DNA of 64,000 bases, taken from the NCBI GenBank assembly GCA_012959785.1, contig DUCM01000018.1:1-64000 (forward strand), written 5' to 3'. The notes beneath the pieces are model-generated. The model worked only from the letters and a program-made list of their open reading frames with translations, was not told the origin of the DNA and did not search any database. Positions 1-8,652 of the stretch are shown here, one piece after another. This stretch comes from Planctomycetota bacterium (lineage in GTDB: Bacteria; Planctomycetota; UBA1135; GCA-002686595). Within the stretch, counting starts at the first letter, position 1. Each line of letters starts with the position of its first letter. The translations under genes and the position numbers were made by a program.

Positions 1-1
1 G

Positions 2-214
2 TGGGAGTGGTGCCATGACAGGTACGGCAGCGCCTACTACTCCACCAGCCCCCCTTCCAACCCCACGGGCCCGGCCTCGGGCTTTGACCGGGTGCTCCGC
101 GGCGGTAGTTGGAACCACGATAAGTCGAACTTGCGTTCGGCGTATCGGCACTACAACCACCCCACCGGTCGCGGCTACCACCTCGGCTTTCGGGTCCTCT
201 CAAGCCGTCCCTAG
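2..214 (+). CDS. Formylglycine-generating-enzyme/sulfatase-modifying-factor domain protein, 3' end only
   Basis: The window opens inside this gene and only the last 70 codons are present. The translation starts WEWCHDRYGSAYY and contains VLRGGSWN, LRSAYR and GYHLGFRV. These are the closing motifs of the FGE-sulfatase fold (SUMF1/EgtB C-terminal type), which ends in a GFR(V/L) strand. The N-terminal part is missing, so it cannot be said whether this is a true sulfatase activator or one of the many secreted or kinase-fused relatives. The frame overlaps a spurious 142-residue open frame that should be ignored. The domain call is firm; the specific role is unknown. Confidence 0.8.
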   Translation, partial: WEWCHDRYGSAYYSTSPPSNPTGPASGFDRVLRGGSWNHDKSNLRSAYRHYNHPTGRGYHLGFRVLSSRP

Positions 215-328
215 TCGAGCTCAAGCCGAGTCCAGCCCAAGGGAGAGCGGAGGCCGCGGGGGAGTGTGGTGCGCGGAGCGCATCCCGAGCGGAGCCAAGA
301 CCCCCACCCGCCCTGCGAGCCGCAGCAT

Positions 329-358
329 TCAAGGGATCCCCGCGAGGGGATCCCTTGA
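329..358. repeat. Perfect 13-bp hairpin with GCGA loop in the gap between convergent genes
   Basis: Arms 329-341 and 346-358 are exact reverse complements around a GCGA (GNRA-type) loop. It lies between the end of the FGE-domain gene (214) and the end of dnaA (526). Two genes converge here, so a bidirectional terminator role is plausible, although no U-tract follows on either side. The rest of 215-525 shows no convincing gene, tRNA or other motif. Confidence 0.55.
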
Positions 359-525
359 GAGTTGCAGGAAGAACTCAAAGCGTGCCTACCCAGTCACCTG
401 CTGGCACCCTCGCCCCAACCCCCTTCCACAAGAAGGGCCTTGAACACCAAGGGGGCGAGGCGCCTTGCTGTTTTCGCGCCAAGAAGCAATAAGGGGCAGG
501 AGATCGCCGCGACTCTCCAGCCGAG

Positions 526-1974
526 CTAGGAACTCGCGCCCCCGAGCTGGTCGAGGAAGCCCACCACGACCGAGCGTGTGGCCTCGTCGGTTTGCACCAG
601 GCCCGTGATCTTCTTCACGGCATGCAGGACCGTGGAATGGTCGCGGCCACCGAAATAGCCCCCCACCTCTTCCAGGGAGAGGCGCGTGACCTGGCGCGCG
701 AGGTACATGGCCATCTGTCGCGGCAGGGCAATCTGGTTGGTGCGCCGCTTGGATTGTAGCTCGGCGAGTTTGACCCCGTAGTGAGCCGTGACCAGCACGA
801 TGATGTCCTCCATGGTCGGAGCGCCGCGGCGTTTGACGAAGAGATCAGCGAGCACTTCGCGGGCGAAGGGCACCGTGATTTTTTCGCCGGAAACGCTGGC
901 AAAACCATACAGACGGTTCACGGCGCCTTCGAGTTCGCGGATGTTGGTGTCCACCCTCTCGGCGATGAGCTGTGCAACCTCGTTGGGCAAGTCCTCGCCG
1001 CGCTCGCGGCCCTTGCGTTTGAGGATGGCCATGCGCGTCTCGTAGCAGGGCAACTCGATTTCGGTAACGAGCCCCCACTTGAAGCGCGAGACCAGACGGT
1101 TCTGCAGGGTGGGAATGTCCTTCGGGGGCAGGTCCGAGGAGAGCACGATCTGCTTGCCCGCGTTGTAGAGGGTGTTGAAGGTGTGGAAGAATTCCTCCTG
1201 GGTGCGCTCCTTGTTCGCCAGCACATGGATGTCGTCCACCACCAACACATCGACATTGCGATACTTGTTGCGGAACTTCTGCAAGTCGCCGTTCTCAAGG
1301 GCGCTGATGAAGTGGTTGACAAAAGTTTCGCAAGACAGAAACAGGATGCGCACATCGGCCCAATTGTCGAGCAACGCGGCGCAGATGGACTGCAAGAGGT
1401 GGGTCTTGCCGAGACCCACATTCCCGTGCAGGAAGAGCGGGTTGTAGGCCTTGCCCGGGGCTTCGGCGGTGCCGAGGGAAACGGCGTGGCTGAAGCGGTT
1501 GCAGGGGCCCACGACGAAGTTGTCAAAGGTGTACTTGGGGTTGAGCCCCACATCGCTGCCGCGCACGAGGCTGGAGTTTGCGCCATTGCGCTTCAGGGCG
1601 CCGGCGCCCGACCCCGTGGGGGGCTCGCCGCCTTCACGGCCGCCGTGCTCACCCGTCGCAGCACTCTCGTGGACGAGGGGGGCGAGGTCGTCGTCTTCGA
1701 TCGCCTTCAAGGCCAGCTCGGGATCCACCACGAAGGACAGCTTCAAGGTGCGCCCCAGAACCTCGTCCATGGCATCTTCGATCACCTCTCGGTAGTAGTT
1801 GTGGAGCCAGTCCTTCGAGAAGCCGTTTTGCACCGCGACACAGAGCGATTGGCTGTCCATGGAGGCCAGGTTGGCTCGGCGGAACCAGGTTTCGAACTGT
1901 TCGGGTTGCACCCGCTTGTGGATCTCGCGGCGCAGTTGGCGCCAAAGCGCAATGAGTTCTTCGGGAGGACCCAT
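526..1974 (-). CDS. dnaA: Chromosomal replication initiator protein DnaA
   Basis: DnaA binds origin DNA and ATP, opens the duplex and loads the replicative helicase. Taking the ATG at 1974 gives 482 residues, a normal DnaA length, and puts domain I (PPEELIALWRQL...) at the very N-terminus. The AAA+ Walker A motif GNVGLGKTH lies near residue 182, Walker B VLVVDDIH near 245, and the domain IV box-binding signature GGRDHSTVLHAV near 440. In-frame starts further upstream (2136, 2292) would add a low-complexity Ala/Ser-rich leader and cannot be excluded, because no start has a clear ribosome site. The upstream gap carries DnaA-box-like sites, which fits autoregulation or an origin. Confidence 0.95.
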   Translation of the reverse strand: MGPPEELIALWRQLRREIHKRVQPEQFETWFRRANLASMDSQSLCVAVQNGFSKDWLHNYYREVIEDAMDEVLGRTLKLSFVVDPELALKAIEDDDLAPLVHESAATGEHGGREGGEPPTGSGAGALKRNGANSSLVRGSDVGLNPKYTFDNFVVGPCNRFSHAVSLGTAEAPGKAYNPLFLHGNVGLGKTHLLQSICAALLDNWADVRILFLSCETFVNHFISALENGDLQKFRNKYRNVDVLVVDDIHVLANKERTQEEFFHTFNTLYNAGKQIVLSSDLPPKDIPTLQNRLVSRFKWGLVTEIELPCYETRMAILKRKGRERGEDLPNEVAQLIAERVDTNIRELEGAVNRLYGFASVSGEKITVPFAREVLADLFVKRRGAPTMEDIIVLVTAHYGVKLAELQSKRRTNQIALPRQMAMYLARQVTRLSLEEVGGYFGGRDHSTVLHAVKKITGLVQTDEATRSVVVGFLDQLGGASS

Positions 1975-2367
1975 GTTGCCGACATGGGCGGGTCGTTCGG
2001 TACTCGCTGAAGAGGCGCTCGACACAGATGCGCTCAAGGTCGCGTTGGCTGCCGTAAAGCAGTCAGCCGCCAGATTTTTTGCACGAGAGTCTGCGTCGCG
2101 GTCGGCTGCGGTGGTGGCCTGGTCAAGAGCGGTCATGGCGGGGCGAGTGGCACAGAGACAGAAGCGGGGATGGCCAAGGCTGTAGGCACGCGGGTCTACA
2201 GAGAGGCGCGAAGGGCTTTTCGGGGAAGCGACGGGGGGGGCCGCCGAAGATCTGATTAGAATCGCGGCAGCCTGCCGCGTCAACGAACACACGGTGAACT
2301 CTTGGCGCGCCGTTCATAAGCCTCGCGCCAAACACGCGCTGCGCGCGCCGGAAAAGTTGCCACCAGA

Positions 2368-2401
2368 CTTTCCACAGGTCGGTGGATATCTTTGTGGACA
2401 A
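2368..2401. promoter_or_regulatory. Cluster of three DnaA-box-like 9-mers upstream of dnaA
   Basis: Compared with TTATCCACA, the sites are 2368-2376 (7/9), 2381-2389 on the other strand (7/9) and 2393-2401 on the other strand (8/9). They sit in 1975-2474, between dnaA and the cysteine desulfurase gene, which contains no other gene. A further 8/9 site occurs at 2537-2545. The 16-mer at 2382-2397 recurs at 2538-2553 with one mismatch. This is a candidate origin or dnaA operator. The local GC content is high and no AT-rich unwinding element is obvious. Confidence 0.45.
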
Positions 2402-2474
2402 GCGACCCCGGGCCTGCTCTTCCCGCGCCGCTCGCCAACCGGGCCCAGGGAAGATTCAGGGACGGATCAGGCCG

Positions 2475-3644
2475 CTATTCATGAACGGCTGGAGGCCCCA
2501 GCGCCACAACGGTTGCCACCAAGATATCCCCCGCTCTGTGGATATCTTGGTGGGAAGTTGCGGCTCCTACGGAGAGCCGCAAGCTCGAACGCGCCTGGTC
2601 TTTGGTGGCGCCCATGGCCAAGAGAACATGGGAGGCGAGGGCCGCGCCACTGGAGCAGGCAGAGCCCACACTGGCCGCCAGACCTTCGAGATCAAGGCGC
2701 GCGACGAGGGCCTCTCCCGAGAGACCGGGCAGGAGTAGCTGCAAGGTGTTCGGGAGTCGGGCCGGGTGGCCGAGGGGCGGGCCGAGAAGAATAACGTCGA
2801 GGTCCCGGTCCAGGCGTTGCCAAAGAGAGCTGACGAGGGCTCGGGTGTGGCTGGCGTAGGCTTCGCGATGGGCTACAGCCAGCTCCACAGCCAGGGCGGC
2901 CGCGGCCAGCGCGGGGGCGTTCTCGGTGCCAGCTCGTCCACCGCCCTCCTGGCCGCCGCCCAGGGCGAGGGGCGCCCAAGGCGCCCGGGGATTGCGAACG
3001 AAAAGGCCCACGCCCAGGGGGCCGCCAAGCTTGTGTGCCGAGAAGGACGCGAGATCCACCCCCCAGGCCGCAAGTTCCAGGGGCACTCGACCCAAGGCCT
3101 GCACCCCATCCACATGCCAGAGGGGTCGCCGCTTGCCGAGGGCCGCCAGGCCTTCCGATAACTCTGCCATGGGGGCGAGAGAACCCACCTCGTTGTTGGC
3201 CATCAAGCTCGAGATCACGCAGCAGGCGGGGTTCCCTGCCAGCTCCAGGGCCCGATCGAGTTCCAGAACACCCGAGGAATCGATGGGAGCGAGAGCCAGG
3301 GCGTGGCCCCGAGCTTGAAGGGCACGGGCGGGTTCGAGTACCGAGGCATGTTCTCCCGCGCTCACCACAAGCCCCGCCTCGCCGCTGGGGGCGCCCAAGA
3401 CAGCACCTTGCAACGCGGCGTTGTTGGCTTCGGTGCCTCCCGATGTGAACAAGACCCACTCCTCGGGCACCTCGAGGGCGGCGGCCACCTGGGCTCGGGC
3501 ATCATCGATCAGGGCCCGCGCACGGCGGCCCGAGGTGTGGACGCTCGAAGGATTACCGAGGTCTTGCGCGAGGAGCTCAAGCAGCCGCTCACGGACCACG
3601 GGCAACATGGGGGTGGTGCTGTTGTGGTCGAGGTAAAGGGTCAT
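2475..3644 (-). CDS. Cysteine desulfurase, NifS/IscS-type class V aminotransferase
   Basis: It removes sulfur from cysteine as an enzyme persulfide, giving alanine, for Fe-S cluster or other thiolation pathways. The ATG at 3644 gives 389 residues starting MTLYLDHNSTTP, the canonical NifS/IscS start; the longer frame to 3773 lacks homologous sequence. The PLP lysine is in SAHKLGGP (K205) and the catalytic cysteine in SACSSG (C330). Other family motifs are SGGTEANN near residue 70 and HVDGVQALG near 190. Relatives of this family can also supply selenium for selenophosphate. There are no adjacent iscU or suf genes. Its 3' end contains a perfect inverted repeat and a DnaA-box-like site. Confidence 0.9.
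   Translation of the reverse strand: MTLYLDHNSTTPMLPVVRERLLELLAQDLGNPSSVHTSGRRARALIDDARAQVAAALEVPEEWVLFTSGGTEANNAALQGAVLGAPSGEAGLVVSAGEHASVLEPARALQARGHALALAPIDSSGVLELDRALELAGNPACCVISSLMANNEVGSLAPMAELSEGLAALGKRRPLWHVDGVQALGRVPLELAAWGVDLASFSAHKLGGPLGVGLFVRNPRAPWAPLALGGGQEGGGRAGTENAPALAAAALAVELAVAHREAYASHTRALVSSLWQRLDRDLDVILLGPPLGHPARLPNTLQLLLPGLSGEALVARLDLEGLAASVGSACSSGAALASHVLLAMGATKDQARSSLRLSVGAATSHQDIHRAGDILVATVVALGPPAVHE
2517..2552. repeat. Perfect 13-bp inverted repeat inside the 3' end of the cysteine desulfurase gene
   Basis: Arms 2517-2529 and 2540-2552 are exact reverse complements with a 10-nt spacer. The right arm overlaps a DnaA-box-like 9-mer (2537-2545) and shares a 16-nt block with the dnaA upstream region (2382-2397). 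In RNA of the desulfurase gene it would form a strong hairpin just before the stop codon. Either an origin element or an RNA 3'-end structure is possible. Confidence 0.5.
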
Positions 3645-3800
3645 GTTGCAGAGGCGCAGGAAGTCGAGAAGGATCGGTAGAGAACACGATAACGATCGAC
3701 GAGCTCCTCGCGGGCGAATCGTTCCAGAGCCCGCTGGCAAGGATTCCAAAAGCCAGCCCGGGTCGGGCGGCACAGGCTGCCGCAGCGGCGCAAGCCTGAT

Positions 3801-4931
3801 TCAGGAGCGCGGAAGCTCGAAAGCTTCGGGCGGCAGGGGAGGCAGGTCCTGTGAACGCAGGACGCGCAACTCGTCGTCAACACCGTCCATATTCTTGCTT
3901 CTCGGGGCGGGTTGCTTGGGGGCCACGGGCTTGGCGCTCGCTGCCGCTTGCTTGTCAGGCGCGGCTGCGTTGGCCTGGGGAGGCGCTACTTTTTTTGGAG
4001 GCGCCGCCGCTTCTGGGCGGGCCTTGGGGGTCAGGACCGTTTTATCAAGGGCCTTCTCTTTCAGGGCCTCTTCCCGCGCCGCTGCCTGACGCGCCTTGCG
4101 CAGGGCCTTGATGTCTTGCGCGGGCGGTAGGTGGGCCAGGCTTTGGTGGCTCTCTTCCTGGGAGATGACTTCGAGGGCCAGCTCGCGGTAGTCCTTGGCT
4201 CCGTTGGACTCGGGGGCATACTCGATGATGCTGGCGCCAAAGCTGGGCGCTTCCGCGAGTTTGACATTGTTACGGATGACCTGGCGGAAGACCTGGCCGG
4301 GGAAGTACTTGCGGATCTCGCCCAAGACTTCGCGGGCGAGTTTCAAGCGGCTGTCATAGAGGCAGGGCGCGATGCCGGTGATGGCCAGCGAGGGATTGAG
4401 GCGCCGACGGATCAGGTTGACCACCTCCACCAGTTTGCTCATGCCCATCAGGGCCAGAAACTCGGTCTGGACTGTGATGATGACTTCGTTAGCCGCGGCC
4501 AAAGCGTTGATCGACAAGAGCCCCAGGCTCGGGGGGCAGTCGAAGAGCAGGTAATCCGCAGGCTCTCCCGTGCCTTCGTGTTCTTCGGACCACAGGCCGA
4601 TGGCGTCGGAGATCAGGTTGTCGCGGCCAATGGCGCTGGCGAGTTCTAGCTCGGCGCCGGAGAGGTCGATGTTGCTGGGGAGAATCTGCAAACCTTCGAC
4701 GCCCGTGCGGTGCAGCGCTTCGGCGAATGTCGTTCCACCGTGGAGCACGGTGTAGGAAGAGGGCTCTCCAGCGGGAATTTCAAGGCCGAGGTGCAGGCTC
4801 AGATTGGCCTGAGGGTCCATGTCTACCACGACCACGCGGCGCCCTTGTTCAGCGAGGGCCGCCCCCAGGTTGACTGTCGTGGTCGTCTTGCCGACGCCAC
4901 CTTTTTGATTGATGACCGCTATCTTGCGCAT
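3801..4931 (-). CDS. parA: Chromosome partitioning ATPase ParA (Soj)
   Basis: ParA is a DNA-binding ATPase that works with ParB-parS to segregate the chromosome. It starts MRKIAVINQKGGVGKTTTTVN, with the deviant Walker A box at residues 9-17. VVVVDMDPQ follows near residue 38 and the Walker B region LLFDCPPSLG near 130. The protein is 376 residues, about 110 longer than typical ParA/Soj. The excess is a low-complexity Ala/Pro/Lys-rich C-terminal tail from about residue 260, ending in an acidic Leu/Pro segment. Its partner parB is about 9 kb away on the opposite strand rather than directly adjacent, although both lie in the dnaA neighbourhood. Confidence 0.93.
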   Translation of the reverse strand: MRKIAVINQKGGVGKTTTTVNLGAALAEQGRRVVVVDMDPQANLSLHLGLEIPAGEPSSYTVLHGGTTFAEALHRTGVEGLQILPSNIDLSGAELELASAIGRDNLISDAIGLWSEEHEGTGEPADYLLFDCPPSLGLLSINALAAANEVIITVQTEFLALMGMSKLVEVVNLIRRRLNPSLAITGIAPCLYDSRLKLAREVLGEIRKYFPGQVFRQVIRNNVKLAEAPSFGASIIEYAPESNGAKDYRELALEVISQEESHQSLAHLPPAQDIKALRKARQAAAREEALKEKALDKTVLTPKARPEAAAPPKKVAPPQANAAAPDKQAAASAKPVAPKQPAPRSKNMDGVDDELRVLRSQDLPPLPPEAFELPRS

Positions 4932-5021
4932 AGTTCACGCCCACGGGGTCCAGGGCCCGTGCATACCGTCTGGACTATAGCGCTTTGGCGCCTACTGGCC
5001 AGCCAAGAATCAAAGCACAAC

Positions 5022-6677
5022 TCACGGGGTCGCCAAGTTTCCCGATCCGCTCTCACCGTCCAGAGGTCCCAGGTAGATGGCGCTGTGTTCGACGCCGAAG
5101 GGGTCGAGGGCCTCGAGCACCTCGTCGAGCCAAGCCGTGCCGTAGGCGGCGATAAAGGGCATGGCGTTGAGCACGCTCTCTTGAGCGAGCCCCCTGGGAA
5201 CGAGGGAATGGTTGATGCGGCGCAGGTGACGGCGGCCGTGGCCCAGGTGGTTGGCCTCGGCTCGGGCGACCTTTCCCGCCAGCTTTTCGATGGCTGCCGA
5301 GACCTTGCTCGCGGTGTGCTTGAGCGAGCCGGACAGGGTGCCGTCGATAGCTACAAGGGCCTGGCGCTGGTCGAGGAGGCGCTGGCGCACTTCTGCCCCG
5401 AGAGTGCGTAGAGCTTCGGCGCCCTCGCTCCCACCCTGGGCCGTGCTCAGGTCGCCAAAGGCGCCGCGGGCTTCGAAGACTTCTGCGAGGGGGGCTCGCG
5501 CGTGCAAGAGCGAGTTTTCGTTTTCGGCATCGATGAGAGTGACCGAAACCCTTGGCACGAAGGCCGGACTGGGAAGGCCCAGATGCACTCGCGTGCCGGC
5601 CAGCTGCGCGTGGCAGGCAAGCTCTCTGGGGCCACCGACATGGGCCGCCACGGGCAGCGCCAGGTCCTGAACCAAGGGCCGCAACAAGGCACCCGCCGAC
5701 CACGAGCCGGGCTCTTGCACGACTTCCGCCGCGAGTTCGGCGACTGTGCGAGAACCGGGCTCCTCGTCGTAAGCAAAACCCTCACCCCCTAGGCGCAGGG
5801 CCGCGCGGCCAGCGGCGTCCACGCGGAAGAGTAGCGCCGCCTGGGCGTGGGGAACGGGCACTTCATGGCCAGCCTTCGAGAGGGCCTCCTCACCAGCGGC
5901 CAAGGCTCCTCGTGGGTCGTTACCCACCAGGGCCGCGAGATGGTGCGAGAGGTCCTCGCGAATCCAGTCGGGTTCGAGCACCACCAGCCCCAGGTGGCCG
6001 AAGAGTTGCAGCAGGAATCTGGTGCTGGCCGTCGCGAAAGTCTCGCCGCTTTGGGGCATGCAGAGTTCGAGGGCCTCGTCGATTCTGGGCAGGTATCCGA
6101 AGAGTTGGCGCAACAGTTCGCGAATCGCAGGCAGGCACTGGCGTTCGTCGTCGAACACGATGCTCGACAGGGGCTGGCGACCACTTGAAAGACCGGCCAG
6201 GGTGATCTTTTGCAGGTCCAAGTTTGGGTTGACGAAGTAGCCGTGGTGTACCTCGGCTACATCATGGTCGTCGGCGTGATTCCAATAAAGAGGTACCACG
6301 GGCTGTTGCCAAGAGACCGAGAGCGCACGGGCGATGCGAACCGTCTGTAGCGCCTTCCAGAGACAGAGCAACGGGCCGCCGAAGGCTCCGGGCTGTTGCC
6401 CACAAACGACAAACGAGGCCCCGGCGGTTTCGATCGAGCGCACCGAATCGAGGACGGCCACCGGCGGCTCAAAGGTCGAAATCCGCGCTTCGAGACAGCG
6501 CGCAAGGCGCGCTCGCTCCCCGGTGCTGAAACGATCCCGGGGCGGTTTGATGTCCTCGAGTTGGCGGGCCAGTTCTAGCCCGGGGAGTTTGAGTTGACCC
6601 GCGAGCGCCGTTCCGAAAAGTCCGCTGAGGCCCAAGGCGTCCGCCCGGAGGTATTCCAAACGCAGTTGCGAGTCCAC
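5022..6677 (-). CDS. bshC: Bacillithiol biosynthesis cysteine-adding enzyme BshC
   Basis: BshC adds cysteine to GlcN-malate to complete bacillithiol, a low-molecular-weight thiol. The conserved block is VVCGQQPGAFGGPLLCLWKAL, followed by VPLYWNHADDHDVAEV, which matches the family. The open frame runs far upstream into pyrF, so the start is placed at the GTG at 6677 (VDSQLRLEYL...). That gives 551 residues, the usual size of about 540, and begins 27 nt after the pyrF stop. The C-terminal part (LNAMPFIAAYGTAWLDEVL) is also typical. The bshA and bshB genes are not in the window. pyrF, the DUF502 gene and bshC are tightly packed and probably cotranscribed. Confidence 0.85.
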   Translation of the reverse strand: MDSQLRLEYLRADALGLSGLFGTALAGQLKLPGLELARQLEDIKPPRDRFSTGERARLARCLEARISTFEPPVAVLDSVRSIETAGASFVVCGQQPGAFGGPLLCLWKALQTVRIARALSVSWQQPVVPLYWNHADDHDVAEVHHGYFVNPNLDLQKITLAGLSSGRQPLSSIVFDDERQCLPAIRELLRQLFGYLPRIDEALELCMPQSGETFATASTRFLLQLFGHLGLVVLEPDWIREDLSHHLAALVGNDPRGALAAGEEALSKAGHEVPVPHAQAALLFRVDAAGRAALRLGGEGFAYDEEPGSRTVAELAAEVVQEPGSWSAGALLRPLVQDLALPVAAHVGGPRELACHAQLAGTRVHLGLPSPAFVPRVSVTLIDAENENSLLHARAPLAEVFEARGAFGDLSTAQGGSEGAEALRTLGAEVRQRLLDQRQALVAIDGTLSGSLKHTASKVSAAIEKLAGKVARAEANHLGHGRRHLRRINHSLVPRGLAQESVLNAMPFIAAYGTAWLDEVLEALDPFGVEHSAIYLGPLDGESGSGNLATP

Positions 6678-6703
6678 GGCTCTTGCTTCCGGGCAAAGCC
6701 GGG

Positions 6704-7594
6704 CTAGTGGGCCAAGGCCTTTGAAAACTCGAGCTGCATGTGTTCGAGGGCGGCGCAGGAGGCGTCCTTCCACGACCGGCCGGCGTACTCGGGGCGCTTC
6801 CAGGCGTACAAGATGCCCCGCGAGGAATTGACCAGTGCGCCCCGGCCCTCGGGTAGAAAGCCACCCAGAGTGTCGGCCACTCCGGCGCCCTGTGCGCCGT
6901 AGCCAGGAATCAAGAAGGGCGCGTGGGCCATGATCTGGCGCAGGCGCGCGAGTTCGGCGGGGTGGGTTGCCCCCACCACCGCGCCGATGCTGGAGAAGCC
7001 ACACTCGCCGCGCAAGGACTCGCCCCAGCGCTCCACTTCGCGGGCGACGATATCGACCAGCGGTGGCTCGCCATGTTCTTGAAAGATCGCGCTGCCTGGG
7101 TTCGAGGTGCGCACGAGGATGTAGAGGCCCGCGCCCGTGCGCTTGCAAACCTCGAGCAAGGGCTCCACCGAGTCGCTGCCGAGGTAGGGGTTGACGGTAA
7201 TCGCGTCGCAGATTGAGTCGCCGGCGTCTTCGAGATAGGCCTGGGCGTAGGCCCGTGCCGTGCTGGCGATGTCGCCGCGCTTGACATCGCCGATGACGAG
7301 CAACCCTGCGCGCCGCGCTTCGGCCACAACCCGCTCCCAGGCCAGGGCGCCGTCGGCTCCCAGGCGCTCGAAGAACGCGGACTGCGGCTTGACCGCGGGT
7401 ACCCGGCCTGCGCAGAGGTCGATGACCTCGATGAGAAACTGCTCCACCAGGAGAGCCCGCTCGGCCCGCGGCGTCTTGGGGTCAGCGGCGGCGCTGAAGG
7501 GCTCGGGCAAGAGACTCAGGTGCGGGTCGAGTCCCACGAGACAGGGATTGCCGCATTCGAGGATGGCAAGATCCAGGCGGTCAGCGTAATTCAC
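6704..7594 (-). CDS. pyrF: Orotidine 5'-phosphate decarboxylase, type 2
   Basis: It decarboxylates OMP to UMP, the last step of de novo pyrimidine synthesis. It has 296 residues, the length of the long (type 2) subfamily. LVGLDPHLSLLPEP near the N-terminus and KPQSAFFERLG near residue 67 are family features. The catalytic block IGDVKRGDIAST has the key lysine at K105. TVNPYLGSDSVEPLL and VRTSNPGS follow in the phosphate-binding region. The start codon overlaps the end of the DUF502 gene by 4 nt (ATGA), indicating translational coupling. Confidence 0.95.
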   Translation of the reverse strand: MNYADRLDLAILECGNPCLVGLDPHLSLLPEPFSAAADPKTPRAERALLVEQFLIEVIDLCAGRVPAVKPQSAFFERLGADGALAWERVVAEARRAGLLVIGDVKRGDIASTARAYAQAYLEDAGDSICDAITVNPYLGSDSVEPLLEVCKRTGAGLYILVRTSNPGSAIFQEHGEPPLVDIVAREVERWGESLRGECGFSSIGAVVGATHPAELARLRQIMAHAPFLIPGYGAQGAGVADTLGGFLPEGRGALVNSSRGILYAWKRPEYAGRSWKDASCAALEHMQLEFSKALAH

Positions 7595-8550
7595 GAGGGC
7601 TCTTGCTCTCCGGGTTCGTCGGCGCTGCCTTGAAACTCAGCGCCCAGGGCCGACAGGGCGTTTTGCAAATCTTCCACCCGCTCGGCTTCGGGAATCAGAA
7701 CGCCGGCGGAGACCGTGATGCGCAGAGCTTCGTCGACGCTCAGCGGCAAGGGAATCAGGCGTTCTTCCTTGATGAAGACCGTGAAGCCCGTCATGGGCAT
7801 GGGCGAGGTGGGCACGAAAACCGAGACATAGCGGCCGCCCAAAGCCTTGTGCACCGTCTTCAGCCCCGAGCTCGTGACGAAGGCGACGCAGTAGATGTCG
7901 GCACTCGGATAGGGGGCCGCCACTACCGTGTCGAAGTCGAAGTCCGTTTCGGCGGCAAAGAACTCGACCAGTTGTTTGGTGTAGGGATAGACCGATCGAA
8001 TGATGGGCAGGTTCTGCGCTGCGCGGTCCACCGAAGCAATGGCACGACGACCCAAGAAGCCACTGGCGAGGTAGCCCAAGGTCAATACCACCAAGAGGCT
8101 GACGAGGGCGCCGACCATGGGTGGCACCGCCGCGCGAACTTCTCGCCGCAGCTTGTACGGATTGATGGCGAGGGCATTCATGTTGCGCAACCAACCCAGG
8201 TGCGGTTCGCGCAGAAAGTCGAGCTCGGCCTGGAAGCGCTCGCTGTTCACCCCACCATCTTCACGGCTGCGCAACTCCTCGAGGTTGGCTGGCAGAGCGG
8301 CGGTGTCGAGATACTCGTTCGAGAGGGGATCGATATCGAGGCGCTCCAGGACCTTCCACCCCAAGGTGTTGCCCTCGAGCAGGTAATAGATGGTCGAGTT
8401 GATCGGCGTGGTGACATAGTTCTGCGCGAACTGCACCACCGTCACCAGGATGAACAAGGTGAGCGCCGCGGGTAGAATCGTGATCAAGCCGCGCAGGAAG
8501 AACGACTTCTTCAGCGTGGCGTGCTTCTTTTTGGGCTTTATGGGGTCCAT
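7591..8550 (-). CDS. DUF502 family membrane protein
   Basis: 319 residues. A basic N-terminus (KPKKKHATLKKSFF) leads into a first membrane helix at about 20-45 (LRGLITILPAALTLFILV). A second helix (VPPMVGALVSLLVVLTLGYLASGFLG) follows a loop of about 100 residues. Then comes a soluble domain with the family's IYPYTKQLVEF-like and CVAFVTSSG segments and VFVPTSPMPMTGF. The long inter-helix loop (residues 65-125) is larger than in most DUF502 proteins. The family has no proven biochemical role. It is coupled to pyrF by a 4-nt overlap, but I infer no functional link from that. Confidence 0.85.
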   Translation of the reverse strand: MDPIKPKKKHATLKKSFFLRGLITILPAALTLFILVTVVQFAQNYVTTPINSTIYYLLEGNTLGWKVLERLDIDPLSNEYLDTAALPANLEELRSREDGGVNSERFQAELDFLREPHLGWLRNMNALAINPYKLRREVRAAVPPMVGALVSLLVVLTLGYLASGFLGRRAIASVDRAAQNLPIIRSVYPYTKQLVEFFAAETDFDFDTVVAAPYPSADIYCVAFVTSSGLKTVHKALGGRYVSVFVPTSPMPMTGFTVFIKEERLIPLPLSVDEALRITVSAGVLIPEAERVEDLQNALSALGAEFQGSADEPGEQEPS

Positions 8551-8652
8551 GAATTCCGGCAGAGCCCACAGGCGCGCTCTGAATCGACGAGCATGGTACC
8601 CGCTGCTTGCGCTCTTGGAAGAGACAGCTCCGCTCCGGGACTGTCCGCCGGT

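Noticed and set aside
781..2010. Long plus-strand open frame opposite dnaA (409 codons)
   Set aside because: It is a GC-rich antisense shadow of dnaA with no domain signature; the minus strand encodes a full DnaA.
5022..7148. 708-codon version of BshC
   Set aside because: The first 157 codons overlap pyrF in another frame and show no similarity to BshC; a GTG at 6677 gives the normal length.
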